64,000 bases of DNA from Poecilobothrus nobilitatus (Eukaryota > Arthropoda > Insecta > Diptera > Dolichopodidae): NCBI GenBank assembly GCA_947095535.1, contig OX352774.1, positions 265,147,843 through 265,211,842 of the forward strand. The letters run 5' to 3'. Both the position numbers and the translations under genes were made by a program. This document shows positions 48,490 to 62,062 of this stretch, one piece after another (positions within the stretch are counted from its first letter, which is position 1; each line of letters opens with the position of its first letter). The notes below the pieces were generated by a model, which worked only from the letters and a program-made list of their open reading frames with translations, did not search any database and was not told the origin of the DNA.

Positions 48490-48785
48490 TATAATCTTAT
48501 TTTTCTAAAAAATTTTCGAGTTTTTCAAATTCGAAATTTTGTAATTTGCGATTTTGAAATTTCGAAAGATTTTGAGATTTTTCTCGAAAATTTAATTTCC
48601 GAGATTTTGTTGTTCGGAAAAATGTAGTTATCCCTTAATTTTTCTTAGTAGATAACACTTTAAAAGAATTTTGGCGGTATTATTTCATTTTAATGTGTAG
48701 GTTATTTCACTTTAACGCGAGATCATTTCATTTTAAATTTGGAGTATTATTTCTTAATTTATTTCGAGATTATTTCGTACGGGGC
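48490..48785. repeat. Degenerate short tandem repeats, two types
   Basis: The first part repeats variants of GAAATTTTGTAATTT/TTCGAGATTTTG at about 15-20 base spacing. The second repeats TTATTTCATTTTAA (about 48681, 48705, 48725, 48749) with roughly 20-27 base spacing. Confidence 0.65.
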
Positions 48786-51084
48786 TGTTGCCTGCAGTCC
48801 AAGATAATGCAAAAAAATAAAAATTATTTTATTTATAAATAAAAATCTAAATTTTAGCCTAAACTGTATCTCAAATTTAATTTACAATTTGCTTTTCATG
48901 TAAAATTCAACATTTTACTGCATATCTATTTGAACATTTATTTTGTTTTTTTTGTTTAAATCTTCTCTTAAATTTTTATTTTACATTATTTATTTTCATT
49001 TTAACCTAACATTATTTTTATTATATTATTGTTATTATTATTATTATTATTATTATTACAAACTATCACTTGAACCACTTTTATATAACCTCAACATTTA
49101 TGAATTAAGTAAATATTTATTAAATATTTCAAAATGCTTATTCCGGAGGCCAACAATTTCATCCCATGTTTTTTTTGTTTTTTAATATTTACTTATACAT
49201 ATATAAATTTTATTACAACAAATAAAAGAAGAATAGAAAGAGACAGAAAAGAAAAGGGGAAAAAACATATCCGTCTGCAAAATTTTTTATCTGATCTAAA
49301 CTTGCGTTAACCTAATAACAAAAGTAATAAATTTTTTTACTCATTTTTTTTCTCTATATATATGTATATACTACATATATATCAGTAATCGGTATATATA
49401 TTTAAATATACAGATATCTGACAGACTTATATACATACAAATATAAATATATTATGCATTTAAGGATTAAAAATTATAATGAATACATTGGAACAAATGC
49501 AACTCTTATTATTTGTATTTGTTGTAATTTTTTTAATCTTAAAATATACCCAATTCGTATATGGCATTTAAAACACACATGTTCAGATTATACAGTGATG
49601 ATCATATAAATACGACTTGAAAAAATATTAAAAATATTTTAGGATATGAATCGGGATTTTAAATTGTTTCAGTTGTAGTGTAAAGATAATATTTTTGAAT
49701 TATTTGCGTAAATGATGAAAAACAATCACGTATTTGTTGCAAGCCAAGTTTTGTCGCGCCTCAATTAACAAAAAAATAGACGAGCTTCTGTCTTATATTG
49801 TTTTAGCTAATCAAAATTGGTAATGGGAGCACAGTTGTAAATCAATATAGGTATACTTATTTAAAGAATCAGATTAATAATCAGCGTAATAAAGTAACCT
49901 TGTCACTATTTATAAAATATAAGCTCAAAGTAATTAGGAAGCCTCTTAACATATGTTTACGTCCTTATATATACATATATACAATAAATGTATTTTAATA
50001 GATATATATATATTAAAATTTAAATAAATATAGATGCCATTAAAGACATTAATTCCTATATGAATAAATTTGTATAACGATTAGAATTTTTAAAAAAATA
50101 TTTTATTTCTATTAATGATAACTAGATAGAATAGGATTCAAAATCGTACATGCACACGTTTTGGTATAACAAGAGAAAATTTAAAATTTAATAGAAAATA
50201 TTAATTCAAAATCTCGTAGTCCTGAATTTTTATTATTGTTTGTGTGTTAAGAATAGTGAAAGAGACAGTAGATCGGAGAGTTTTATAAAATCATAATAGA
50301 TCTACTAATAATAAAATAAACTTCTGGGAAATTAAGTACCTTGAAATTTATGTTTCCATATTGAATACAATGCAAATAAAAGCTTCAATAATATGAATAC
50401 AACGAAGTAATGATAAGTAATCAAGGACATATTATATCTATAGGTACAGAAATGAATTTAACTTTAAAAAAATAGTTATAAATATACGGTTACATATGCA
50501 ATTAATATTTTGATGAAATTGTTACCTTTACGTCTTACCAATATAATTTTTTTTTTTTTTTTTTTTTTGTGGTATAAATTATGATTCATAACAATAATAT
50601 AAAAATAATAAGTAAGAAATTATTTTTACATTTGTGAGTAAATTTATCTATAAAAGAAGATTTATTTTAGTTCTTATAAAATTTTTATGATATATGAAAA
50701 CTATCTGTAAATGTTGAAATAATATTGAAAGAAAGTAAATGTTGATTAAATGTAAAATTACAACGTGTAACAGTAATTATAAACCTTATTACTTATATAA
50801 AACTTTTTGAATATTAATTTTTATATGTTTTACATAATTTTCTTTTGGACTATAAAGTACGAACTAAAATTATTTGTCTATAATTCATAATTTTATGTTA
50901 ATTCTATGATGGAATAAAATATGATGGTAAAAAAGAATTTTAATAATCATTAAATTACAATGTTTGTTTTAAATTTTTGTTTCAAAAATTTACTAAAAAT
51001 TAATTTTAGAAAAACAATTATTTTATAACAGATAAAAAGGAGGGAAAACGGAAAAGCGCTTACCATTATATCGTTTTAAAATCA
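48786..51084. other. AT-rich non-coding stretch with a (TTA)n tract
   Basis: (TTA)n at about 49029-49059 produces the poly-Tyr run of the small frame 48943-49185. A 20-base T run lies near 50549-50568. No gene recognised. Confidence 0.55.
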
Positions 51085-51265
51085 TATTGTACAAAATGCC
51101 ATTTTTTTAAACAGGTCGCCCTTTTTTGAACCCTGCCATTTTAAAATTCATACCGTTTTTCAAGGTCGTTTTTTTAAAGATCGTTGTTTTTTAAACGTCA
51201 CCTTTTTATGGGTTGTTTTTCAAAGCTAGTTTTTTTACAGGTCGCTATTAATAAAAAATCGCTCT
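51085..51265. repeat. Degenerate minisatellite of about 25-bp units
   Basis: Variants of 'caggtcg' or 'aggtcg' followed by a T run and AAA recur at about 51113, 51160, 51180 and 51236. On the minus strand this reads as repeated AAAAACGACCT-like units. An isolated related word (AAAGCGACCTTTCG) occurs at about 51666. The plus-strand frame 51184-51366 starts inside it. Confidence 0.6.
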
Positions 51266-53989
51266 CGCTTAAAAGCCAACTTTTTGTCTTTTTTATTATG
51301 AGGTTAATGGTTAAAAAATGGTTAATAAAATGGAGTTTTATTTTGTATGTACATACACATATATAAAATAGGAGTATATAAATATCGCAAATTACAAAAT
51401 CCTAAAAATATCAAATTACTTTATGTAGAAATATAATAAGCCGCGATTTTTTTATTAATTAGCCCAAAATCATACTAATAAACTTTTCTAAAATATGTAC
51501 ATATGTAAAATTTTCATTTAGGTAGGATTTTTTAAGTAATAGTAAATCAGAATTATATGCATTTCTAGAACTAATATATGTAAAAATAACAAAATATATG
51601 CACCTCATCTTTAAAAATAATTTTAATAAATAAATAAAAATTAAAAAAAAAAAAATTGATTTTTGAAAGCGACCTTTCGTCGTTGTTTTGTAGCAGACAA
51701 CGTAAAAATCAAATTGCCTATTTGTCACATCGCAATAATTTTTTGCATTAAAACTTATTTCTCTACATAAGTTAATTGACATTAATGAATTTTAATATTT
51801 TATACTAAATGAAAAACTCAAATTTTATTATATTTAAGAAAACCTTCTAGGTTTAATTTTAATTTTAATCTGTTTTTTGAAAAATTTTCACAATGATATA
51901 GTAAAATTTTATCTACTTCAAAATATTTTTATTTCCTTATTAAACTATAGATTCTTTATTAGTTCTCTTAAGAAATTAAACCTTAATCTAGTATTGTATT
52001 GACCAATAAGTGGAATTTATTAAGCGGAGTTTTGTTCCAAAAATTTAGTTTAAGATAATGCTTATTGAACAAAACAATGAATAAAATTATTTAAATGATA
52101 AATTCAATTTCTTTAATTGATTCTTATTAAAGTTTTTTGTAGGTTTTATTGGGTAATAAGAACCTACTTTCTCTCTTTCTTTTTTTGTAAGAAACTTCTC
52201 TCTTTCTTATTATATTTTTAAGTATTCATATTATAAAATAATAATAATACAAACAAAAGAAATATTTCCATTTTCTTAATTAGGTTTTTCTTTTTTAGAA
52301 AAGAAAATTGCTTATCAAAGAATTTTGATAAAGTAATTATTTCAAGTTCAAGTATAAAAATTATTTAAAAGAAATTAGTTTTTATTATTGCTAGTTAAAA
52401 AGTGAAAATTTTATGTTTAGAAATGATTTAAATGTTGAATATTGTTGCCATAGTTAACTTATACTGTTTTGTATTTTTTTGTTTTACACTAAAGTTAAGA
52501 AATTGAAAACATTTATATTTTTACATTTTTCTGAAGAAACAATAATTATATATTTTTCAGATTTTATGTTGATTTATACAATTGATTTTATACATATGAT
52601 TCAGATGTAACAAATTATTATTTTTTTTCTTTTTTTTTGTATATATCCATTCTAATCAAAAACAGTAAATGAAATTGAAAATTTCGGATATTTTTTATTT
52701 AACTATTTCAAAATGTTTTCAAACAGTACTGTAAGAATATGATTTAAAATTTAAAAAAAATTAAAACAGTACAATTGTTTAAAAAAAAAAAACTCAATAT
52801 TCATTGAACAATTGGTATTTTAATACAAAATCTGAAAAAAAAAAAAAAAAAATCGATTTCCCTACTCAATTTGTAGAATACCTATATATAGATATACATT
52901 TACATTTATTCGATATCTATATAGACTTGCTTTCATAAAGTTGAAAACAAACGCAAACTATACCATTGTAATTTAAAAAGCATGATATTATATTACTTTG
53001 AGATTATTATCTTCACTATATATTTTACACATAACAATCATGTCATACTGATATGATAGAATCTTTATATATATGCCAAGTTCAGAAAAATTTTTAACAA
53101 GAGATGATTATTAAAAACGAAAAGAAAATATATAATATAATACGATTTATATACGATTTACATTCACATATATAAAATATGATTCATACGATTCACTTTA
53201 AGATCTGTCATTTGGTTAAATTTATAGCGTATATACAAAATTCTATTTTGATTATTGGTTCGTTATGGTTGAATATATGTTTTCTTACTTCGGCTTGATT
53301 TCAAAACAATTTAAAATTTTTTTTTAAATATTCAATACACAATATATAGATGAGCGTAATTTATTTGGATTATTAATGAACAAAATAAAACAAAGAAAAG
53401 TATAAAAAGTTACAGAGATTACAAAATTTGTAGTGGAAGAAGAAAAATTTTGAAACATTTACATACTTTTATATTTATACTTATTTTAACTTTATCTTAT
53501 AACAATATCATAAAAGGAATAACAATTACCAAAAAGGATCATTTAAATTAGTAAAAATTTTACCGTTAAAACAATTACACCGTTGATTGCATATCTTAAA
53601 AACTAATTGGACTAAAAGATTAAAATGTGTAAATGTTGTATTAGAGCAAGTCCTTTTTTAAAGTTTCAAGATATTAGGATCAAGCCTTCGGATAACTGTC
53701 ATACAAACTTTTGAATCCAGTTCACATATTTTTCTGATAGATTCAAAATTTTTTTTTAGTTTTTTATACAGTCTGCTATGATGCAAAGTTTTTTTATATT
53801 GTCTGTTACTAGAGGTCATATATTTTTTGAAACTAATAGATTACATTTTTGCGTAGTTTCAAATTAGTAGGACTAAATTTTAAAGTAGCTGCACCAAAAT
53901 ATATAAAAAAAAAAAATATTTAAAAGAAACAAGTACAAAGCTGAACAAGTTTTTCTAGTATGTATAATATAAATATAATTTATTTTACA
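51266..53989. other. AT-rich non-coding stretch
   Basis: No gene recognised. A possible faint relic of the B family ('ggataactgtcatacaaact') lies near 53690-53712. Confidence 0.45.
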
Positions 53990-53993
53990 GCTA

Positions 53994-54162
53994 ATCTGAC
54001 TAACGGTTTAGTATTTAAGTGTCCCGCGCTTAATTTAAAAAGTCTCGGGTTCAAATTGCAGTCAGATCATGCTAAAATAAAACATTATGAGATTAGAAAA
54101 AAATAATTTGTGACTTACATGTGTAATATGCAAAACTTGGATCCAAAATAAATAAATAAATA
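53994..54162 (+). mobile_element. Second type of tRNA-derived SINE, with acceptor-like stem
   Basis: ATCTGACT at 53994-54001 is exactly complementary to AGTCAGAT at 54060-54067, a span of 74 bases like a tRNA from acceptor arm to acceptor arm. A B-box-like GGGTTCAAATTGC sits just before the 3' arm, but the T stem does not pair well. After the tRNA-like part, about 80 bases of unrelated body lead to an (AAAT)n tail at 54146-54162. Not related in sequence to SINE-A or SINE-B. No clear target-site duplication. Confidence 0.7.
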
Positions 54163-55489
54163 GGTTTACAAATGTATTTTATTTAATTCTTTCAAATTGA
54201 AAAAAATTATTTATTTTTGGAAATCTTATTTTTTGGAATTTTTATTTGTTTTATATATAATGGAAATAATTTGCGAGGAGTTGTATATTGCAAAAATATT
54301 TTCTTATTCAATATAATCGTGAGAGTTGTATAATCATAAAATAAAAATAAAATTTTAAAGAATTGACTATGTCAGAAAATTTATTTTAATTACAATTTCA
54401 ATAGAAAAAATTTTATATCATAACAAAAGACAAAAACAGTTATGTTGGCTACTTCTTTTATGAATTTAAGTCAATAAAAAAAAATCTATCATATATACTT
54501 CTAAATATCAATATAAATCAACAATCTAAAAATACCGATTTAGAACCAAATTCCAACCAAATTTTTAATTAATTGGCAGGATAAAAAGAAAAATTTTTCA
54601 ATTTAACTTCAACCGTATCAGTAGTTTTCCGTTTTTTTTTTTTATGTTTTTTTTTGTTTCTTTTCTCAAATTAATTCTAATTGATTCTTTCTCTTTCTCT
54701 CTTTTTTATCTATTTTTTCTTTTTGACTTATTTTTATATATCCTGATGATAAAACTTTACTATACTCTAAAGAAAATTTAAATTATTCGATCAATCATTT
54801 TAAATTATTGTTTTACAAGTGAATATATATATATATATATATATATCTGAAATCTACTTATCTACATATAAATACTATATATATACTCGTATTATAAAAT
54901 GCATATGAAAAAATATATTTAGATGGATATGTAAATGTTTTGTAATATGCAAATAATTGCATAAAACCTTGAAATAAACAATAAATTAAGGAACTTAGAA
55001 GATTTAGAAAATTAAATTTTAAACATTGTATATATGTACATACATAAATATATGATATATGAAATATGTATACATAAGAGGGTGATATAATTATATATAT
55101 ATATATATATGATATTATGAAATATATGTACAATATTTTATTTGTTATAAATAGAAATTAAAAATTTTATTAAAAATTTCAATTAGAAAATAAACAAATT
55201 TTAATTTGGAATTAAGAACAGATCAATTAATTTTTCTTCAAAAGAAAAATTTTATAAAAGAAAAAATTCAAGAAGATAAAATATATGTTAAGTTATTTCT
55301 AGCGGATAAATTACTTTTATTTTTTGAAAATAATAATAAATATATTATTATCATTTAATATACCATTTATACATACTAAATACATACTTACCTTTAAATG
55401 AAAGCTAAAAATAAAATTTTGTAAAAAATAATGTGTCTTACAGTTATTCCATTTAATAATTAAGTACAAACATTTTTGCTGATATATAG
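54163..55489. other. AT-rich non-coding stretch with (TA)n tracts
   Basis: (TA)n runs lie at 54823-54846 and 55092-55110. The minus-strand I/Y-rich frame 54858-55133 derives from them. No gene recognised. Confidence 0.6.
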
Positions 55490-55890
55490 AGTAAGTCCTT
55501 CTCTTAAAATTTCAAGGCGTTCTGCACATATGGCGGAACTAAACTTTGGTAAAATTATGGTTTTGCGTAACTGTAAATTTTAATACAAAATTGTAAAATA
55601 TGTATTATATAATTAATTATGTTGATTTATTGAAACTTAGAAAAATTTTACTGTTGTTTGACATTTATAGATTGATAAATAATATCAAATAGAGATATTT
55701 AGATATAAACTAAAACTTTTCAAAAAAAATATAATATAAGCCCATCAAATTATATACAAAATAATATTCTGGAAAATAAATTGAATTGAAAACTCTAAAC
55801 AATTTTAAATTAGGCTTTTTCAGAAGCTGTAACTCCGCACTGGTTGAGGTTACATAAAAACGTTGTTCTATTTTTTAATAAGAGTATATA
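55490..55890 (+). mobile_element. DINE-like relic (family A/D), plus orientation
   Basis: 'tcttaaaatttcaaggcg', 'ggttttgcgtaactgtaaattttaat' and 'agaagctgtaactccgcac...ggttacataaaaacgttgtt' follow the order of A1 positions 3715-4005. Heavily mutated, ends undefined. Confidence 0.55.
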
Positions 55891-58227
55891 AAAGTTTTGT
55901 AAACAGATTGATTATCAAATTAATCAGCAAACTTTACAAAAATTTTTTAGAGAAAGTGTTAAAAAAGCAAAATTTAAAGAAAACAATGTAAGTTAATGTG
56001 CAAAATTACACAACAATATTGTAAATTTTTTTTTTTAATTGGTAAATAAAAGTAAAATAAAACCATTTTTAATCAACGGACTATTTTCACTTTGGACATA
56101 CATAAAAAACCATAAAAAATACAAAACAAAATTATTATCAATTTCTGTTCAATTTTAAGACTAAAAACAAAAAACAATTTTTTGTATAAAAGAAATTTAG
56201 TTATCTGTTATATAAATTATAACAACTTATGCTTAGATACATCATTAAAGAAAGAAACCACTTATGTTTCATTTCCATCAAATCATGCTATGGATGAAAC
56301 GAAAACAAAAACTAATGAGAAGAGCAAAAAAAAACTAAATGTAAAATTGAAATACAATACAAAACAATAAAAGAGTACAAGAAAAGAGAAAAAAAACCTT
56401 GCCCGAATTAAAGAGATAAATTAAGAAAAGTGATAAGTTTTAAGTGATAAATATAGAAAAAGATGTCCAAAAAAATTTAATATAAAAAATTCCAACTTAG
56501 GGAAAACCTGATTTCGTTAACGTGTAACCAATAATAGATGTCAATATTTTGAATTTAGGAAATAACTCTTGCTTGGATATAATTTATATATAAGTAAATT
56601 TATTTAATACAAATGACAGTGTTTTAAAATAATAATCTCGAATAATTTTCTTGTTTATATAATAATATTTTAATTTAATATAATTATAATTTAAATGGCA
56701 GCGGCCATGACATTTAAATAAATTTAATCTGAAGTCATTTTACAAATTAAATTTTTTTGTCATTCTCATTTCATATCAATAATTTATTGTTAAATTTATA
56801 TCTAAAAAAAAAAGGATATGAAAATACATACATACCAATTACCAATACACTTTAACTGACCAGTTATTTTTTAATAATATATTATAAATTACATTCCATA
56901 TATACATTCCATAATTTAATATTGATCTAAACAAAGTTTTAAGAAAAAATATCAGAACTTTCCAGTTTTTGTAACCAAAAATAAATACAATATAAAAATC
57001 TTTTGTTATTTACACGCCGCAAACTAAGAGAAAAAAAATTAAATTTTCTTTGTAATAAAATCAACTCATACCACCAATAAAATTAACTCATACCACCCAT
57101 CATAATCAATATTTTTCATGTCACAACTATATTACAACCAGTCAACCTACCTATATCTTAAACAATAAAACCAAATAGGAAATTTTTACACAGGAAGCAC
57201 TATTTTTTTTTTTTTTTTGCTTTCGCTATATATACATGATTTTCTTTTTTATATTAAAAAAAAAAAAAAAATTATTGTAAAGAAGACAACAACCTGAAAA
57301 GAATTATTGCAAGTTCATTTGTTTTACATCTCTTTCAATGTCTCCCTATTTTTTTTCTAAGAAATATCTTAACAATATATTAATAATCTGACATTCGGCA
57401 AGAATAGAAGATAAAGTAATAAAAGGAATATATTTGTATATATGTACATTTATTGTAGTATATTACCCTTACTTTCAGATTTTTCAGACATATAGTCCCA
57501 AACATATGTGATACTTTAAATAATAAATGTATATCTAGATAATACTTAATAATACCGTGATACTTTGATCAATGAAAAATTTATTGAAAACCTATTATAG
57601 CATTATTAGAGTCAATAGATTGTCAAATAAATATACAATTTTGTAAGATAGGTTTCAGTTAGTTATCCTGTATCAATGTCCTGTACATTATGTAATATAT
57701 TCGAATACATTCAATGGTACTTGAATAAATCATTTTAAGAAAAATTAATAGACAAAGAAATTATTGAAATAAATAAATTTAATAAAAATGAAAATGTTAT
57801 AAATATTGTAAGTGGCTTAGTTCCAAAAAAGAACATATACCAATATATCTTTTCTTCCTTAACTAAAAACTTTTTTATTTTAAGTGAAGACATTTGTAAT
57901 AAAAATTAAAGTACAAATTCTTCATTTATAAAATATATTCACTTTAGGTAAAAATGCCTTCTTGTAAAGTAAAAATTTCTTCAGTTACGGTAAAAAAGGT
58001 ACCTATATATTGAAAACTGGAATATCTATACCAAAAAATTACCATTAAAATGCAATCTATAAAAAATTATATTAAAAAGGGAATAAATTATTTAATTAAT
58101 AAAAAAACAGTTTATTTAACTCTCTTAAAAGTTGTTACTGTCATTTTTATCAACTCATTAAAATAAATGAACTTAAATTTGTTCGATATAAAACCTCCGT
58201 AAATTTAATGCAATAGATATACCTCAG
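55891..58227. other. AT-rich non-coding stretch
   Basis: No gene recognised. A short duplication of AACTCATACCACC occurs at about 57063-57098. The small frame 56182-56370 is Lys/Asn-rich without a domain. Confidence 0.5.
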
Positions 58228-58228
58228 G

Positions 58229-58440
58229 AAAAAAAGTCAAAATACCTGGAAATGACATTAGATGTCAAGTTAAGGTGAACAAAGCACGTCAAAAATAAAA
58301 AAGCCGAACTAGATTCGAAATAAAGAGAAAATAATTGATTATTAGGTCGAAGCTCTAGATTGACAATAGAATATAAAATTTTATTATATAACCAAAATAT
58401 TAAGCCTGTTTGGTTGTACCCTATGGTTGTACCCCAAATA
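58229..58440 (+). pseudogene. Dead jockey-like LINE reverse transcriptase fragment
   Basis: One plus-strand frame starting at about 58239 reads KYLEMTLDVKLR, stop, TKHVKNKKAELDSK, stop, then LLGRSSRLTIEYKILLYNQ and KPVWLY. This matches the conserved late part of jockey-clade reverse transcriptases, just after the catalytic domain: KYLGM-x-LD-x-KL-x-W, H-x-x-x-K, W-LLGR-x-S-x-L-x-I-x-NK-x-LLY-x-x-x-(L/I)KP-x-W-x-YG. At least three in-frame stops and the loss of the expected Trp positions (W after KLR, W before LLGR) show it is dead. No catalytic motif or 3' end is present, so it is an internal scrap. The minus-strand frame 58224-58445 is its shadow. Confidence 0.85.
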
Positions 58441-61400
58441 AACACATATTCATATCATCTTTTGATGATTCCCACCATCATTACCTAAGGCGAAAAAATT
58501 AAATAATTTTCGCACAAATTAAATATTTTTTTAATTATTTATAAAAATATCTAAAATTATAAATGTGTCTTTATTTATGTGACTTGGAGTATTTATTTTC
58601 TTATCAGGACATTATTATTAGTTTAAGTATTAAATTATATTATATTTGTTTCACATATATTATAATATATGTATCTGTAAGATATAAATAAATAAAGAAA
58701 TAAAGTACAAAATAATGATGAATCAAAAAGATTTATGTAATAAAGTAAAAACGAAATTTATTTACTGTAAAGAAAAAAAACATTTATTTTTTTTAGAAAA
58801 AAAAAATATTTCAAATTAATTTTATTAAATGACATTATATTTAGTTTAGAAAATTCTAATAAATTCATTTATTGAATTTATAAGTTTTTATATAATATTT
58901 TTCCTTTTGTTTTTATTATTAATAAAATTTTATGAAATTTTTGTAAAATAATTTTTCGATAACCTAACAATGAAATATCATTTTAAAATTTTAATTTAAT
59001 TTATATAATTTTTAATTATATAACATTTATTTTTTTGGAAATATTTCTTAAAGGGAGTATATTCTAATTTAGGTTTTAGGTTTAGGTTCTTATTTTAAAG
59101 AAGCATATTTTATTTTAGGTTATGTTATTTTCTATATTGCTTTTTCTTTCTTGCTATCAACAATCCAACGCTTCTAAATGGGTCTTGAATTTTTAATTTG
59201 TTTTTTGCCTAGCTAATGCTATTTACGAGTATATACTTTCTTTGATCATTAACAATTTGTACTACTTTGAAGTTTACTTTTAAATTTTCTTGTTTAAATC
59301 AAACAGTTCACAAAGCGTATAGGTACTTCCATAAATGTAAAAAATAACCCGTAAGTAGAGGAAACTCCTATTTGCAATACAGTCGTAAGTTTTACGTGTT
59401 GATTGATATTATGTTGATATTTATTACCTGATTTTATCACTCTATTCTCTGGTTCATACATTTGTTCTGAGAAAATCCCTTATAAATAGTGCCCTTATAT
59501 TAGCCTTATAATCAACTTGGTGATTGATATTACATCAGCAACCACATGTCTCTTAGTTATAGTACAGAGATCAATGACCTTTTGAGCCTAGATTCATAAG
59601 GCGATAAGTTAATACAGTTGAATTTTACCTCAGTCAAATGACGTAAAGTAAATCTTAAAATAAATATGATCACTATTATATCATTCAAATTATGTCTTCT
59701 TTTAATAACCATTTATTTGCTAAAGTTATATTTTCTTCTATAAGAATCACTAACTTAATCTAATAAAGCAAGAATTTAAAGTAAAAAAAATGTAATCCTT
59801 GTTACTTTAAATATAAATTTAAAGTACTCTAAAAAGGAAAATAAGAAAATTTTTGAAAGTACCTGAAATTTTAAACTATAAAACGATATGAAATTAAAGT
59901 GCATGGCTATAAATTCGAACATATGTACTTTCTTTTACTTAAACTTTTTATAAAAAATAATTTTTTTATATTTTTCAAATCTGTATAAAATTATATATAT
60001 GTATATAATATATATTATATAATATTATATATTACTCAAATCTATATATTCAATATATTATTATTTGAGTAAAAAACATAAGTTCAATATGATCAACTAG
60101 AACCATCAATAAATTACTGGGAAAACATATGAAAAGATATTTTTTTCTTTTTAATTTACTTTGAGCAGTTACCAGATCTGCAAAAATATTTCATTTTAAA
60201 TTTGAAACATTTCAAAAAATAATAATACATTTTAACTGCAATTTAACTGCTTGTCTAACTGCCTTGTAAAATATACTATGAAATTGTAATCTACGATTGT
60301 AATCCACGTTGCGTCTACATTCAATTTCAAAACAGTTTTGATCAATATGTTTGAATTACAAACTTCATCTTTCATTTTCCTCAAAACAAAATAAAATTGA
60401 GTTGAGTTCTTTTAACTCTGGATTAAAAAACAAAACAAGTTTAGTTAAATTCTATACATAGATCTAAGTTAATTCTTACCAATATTTAAAATAATCGCGG
60501 TGTATTAAACAAGCGATATGATAACATTCAGTTTAATATGACTGAAATCTCATGTTTCTCAACTGTCCCCGCTTTCATCAAAATTAATAGCCTTATATTC
60601 CATTCTTTTTAAACCTGCAATTTAACAATTGTGCAAAAAATATGAAATATTGTTTACAAAATTTTTTACTCAGAATTTTTTCCTACTGCTCAAACAAAAC
60701 CCTTTTAATAAAAAAGTGTAATTTTTTAAAGCCCTTTTTTGCAAACTCTAATATTTTTCTCAGAAAAAAAACTTTTATTAAAACAATTTTCTTTTTTTTT
60801 TCTTTTACAATTTCAGAAGAAGTACAAAAATAAAATTTGCATCTTAAAACTGCATAAATTTCTACGGAATCGCGAAAAAAAAAAAATTTCTCAGTTTTTT
60901 TTTTTTAATTCGAAATGCAAATTTTATTAAAAATTTTTTTTTTAATTTCCAAAAGTTGAACCGGAAATAAAAACAAATGACAAAATAAAAAAAAATCATT
61001 TATTCAGTTTCCTCCAACAAGTTTCTTCAAGAGTAAAAAGAAGAAGTCAAGAAAACAATAAAAGGTATGGTATCTTAATAGCCTTAGCCTTGTTTTGCCA
61101 TGAAATGTTCTTATTTATAATTTTATTTCTAAAATCGTTTTCAAAATTAAGACCACATTTCAAATTCATAAGAAAAAAATATAAACATGAAAGCAGAAAA
61201 CAAAAAATCGGAACTAATCTTTGCCTGACTTTCACATACATAACTTTTACTAGAATATAGCTGATAACTACTTACTATATAAAATCGTGGAATTTCTTAA
61301 CGTTTGATTGGTGTCATCTTTATTTTAAACAATTTTATCCCAAACATCACAAGGATTAACGATGAACCATTTCATTATTATTACAATTATTATTCATGAA

Positions 61401-62062
61401 TTACAATTTTTATCCCATAGGTATCCAAATATATAAACAAACAATTTAAATGATATCATACAATTTTTATTACACTTAACTTAAATATAAAATTATAGAA
61501 AAATATGAAACATATTAAATTGTATCGATTACAATTTAAATAAGTCTACATCTGATATGGCTTAGAACTGTCTCACGTAAGTAATTAAATTACCTTAAGA
61601 ACATATTCACAACATATTTCCACTTTTCTATACATTATCCATCATATACGCATCTTCTTTGCATAACTTCCTTGTTGATCCAATATATACCAAGTACTAG
61701 TGTTGCAGTTAGGCTTTTTCTCCTAACCATTGAACAATTAATACCAACCAAAAAAGAAAATAAATGGGTATCCCAAATGGGTATTTTTTTTAACTCGATC
61801 TCCATTTTTCTTATACCTATACTGACAGACGTCAAAAAGCCAAATTATTCTGTAAAAAAATAAACATACAAATAGGAATACAGGATCAAGCATAATATTT
61901 TCGGAATCAAAGAATTCTTTATTGTGATTATAATAATGGTCTAAATATTTACCTTACCGCATATGAGAAAGACAAAATCATATCAAAATGATTAAAAAAA
62001 TAAAAATGTTGTTTTTATTTTAAGATTTTTTTTTTTTTTTGTAGAGAAAACAATCCTTTTTA
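58441..62062. other. AT-rich non-coding stretch
   Basis: About 3.6 kb. 59150-59640 has more balanced composition and a TATAAATAG word near 59482, but I see no LTR-like ends, open frame or repeat partner. The minus-strand frame 61635-61835 (66 codons, with VLGIYWINKEVMQRRCVYDG at its end) has protein-like composition but matches nothing I recognise. Confidence 0.45.

Noticed and set aside
54823..54846. (TA)n tract as a possible promoter or origin
   Set aside because: Plain dinucleotide repeat in AT-rich DNA with no supporting signal.
58224..58445. Minus-strand open frame of 73 codons
   Set aside because: Shadow of the jockey-like remnant on the plus strand, which has recognisable residues.
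59337..59625. Possible solo LTR (TGT...ACA with a TATAAATAG word)
   Set aside because: No target-site duplication, no polyadenylation/terminus structure and no second copy in the window.
61635..61835. 66-codon minus-strand frame with protein-like composition
   Set aside because: No recognised domain, and a plus-strand frame overlaps it almost completely. Kept only as a remark.
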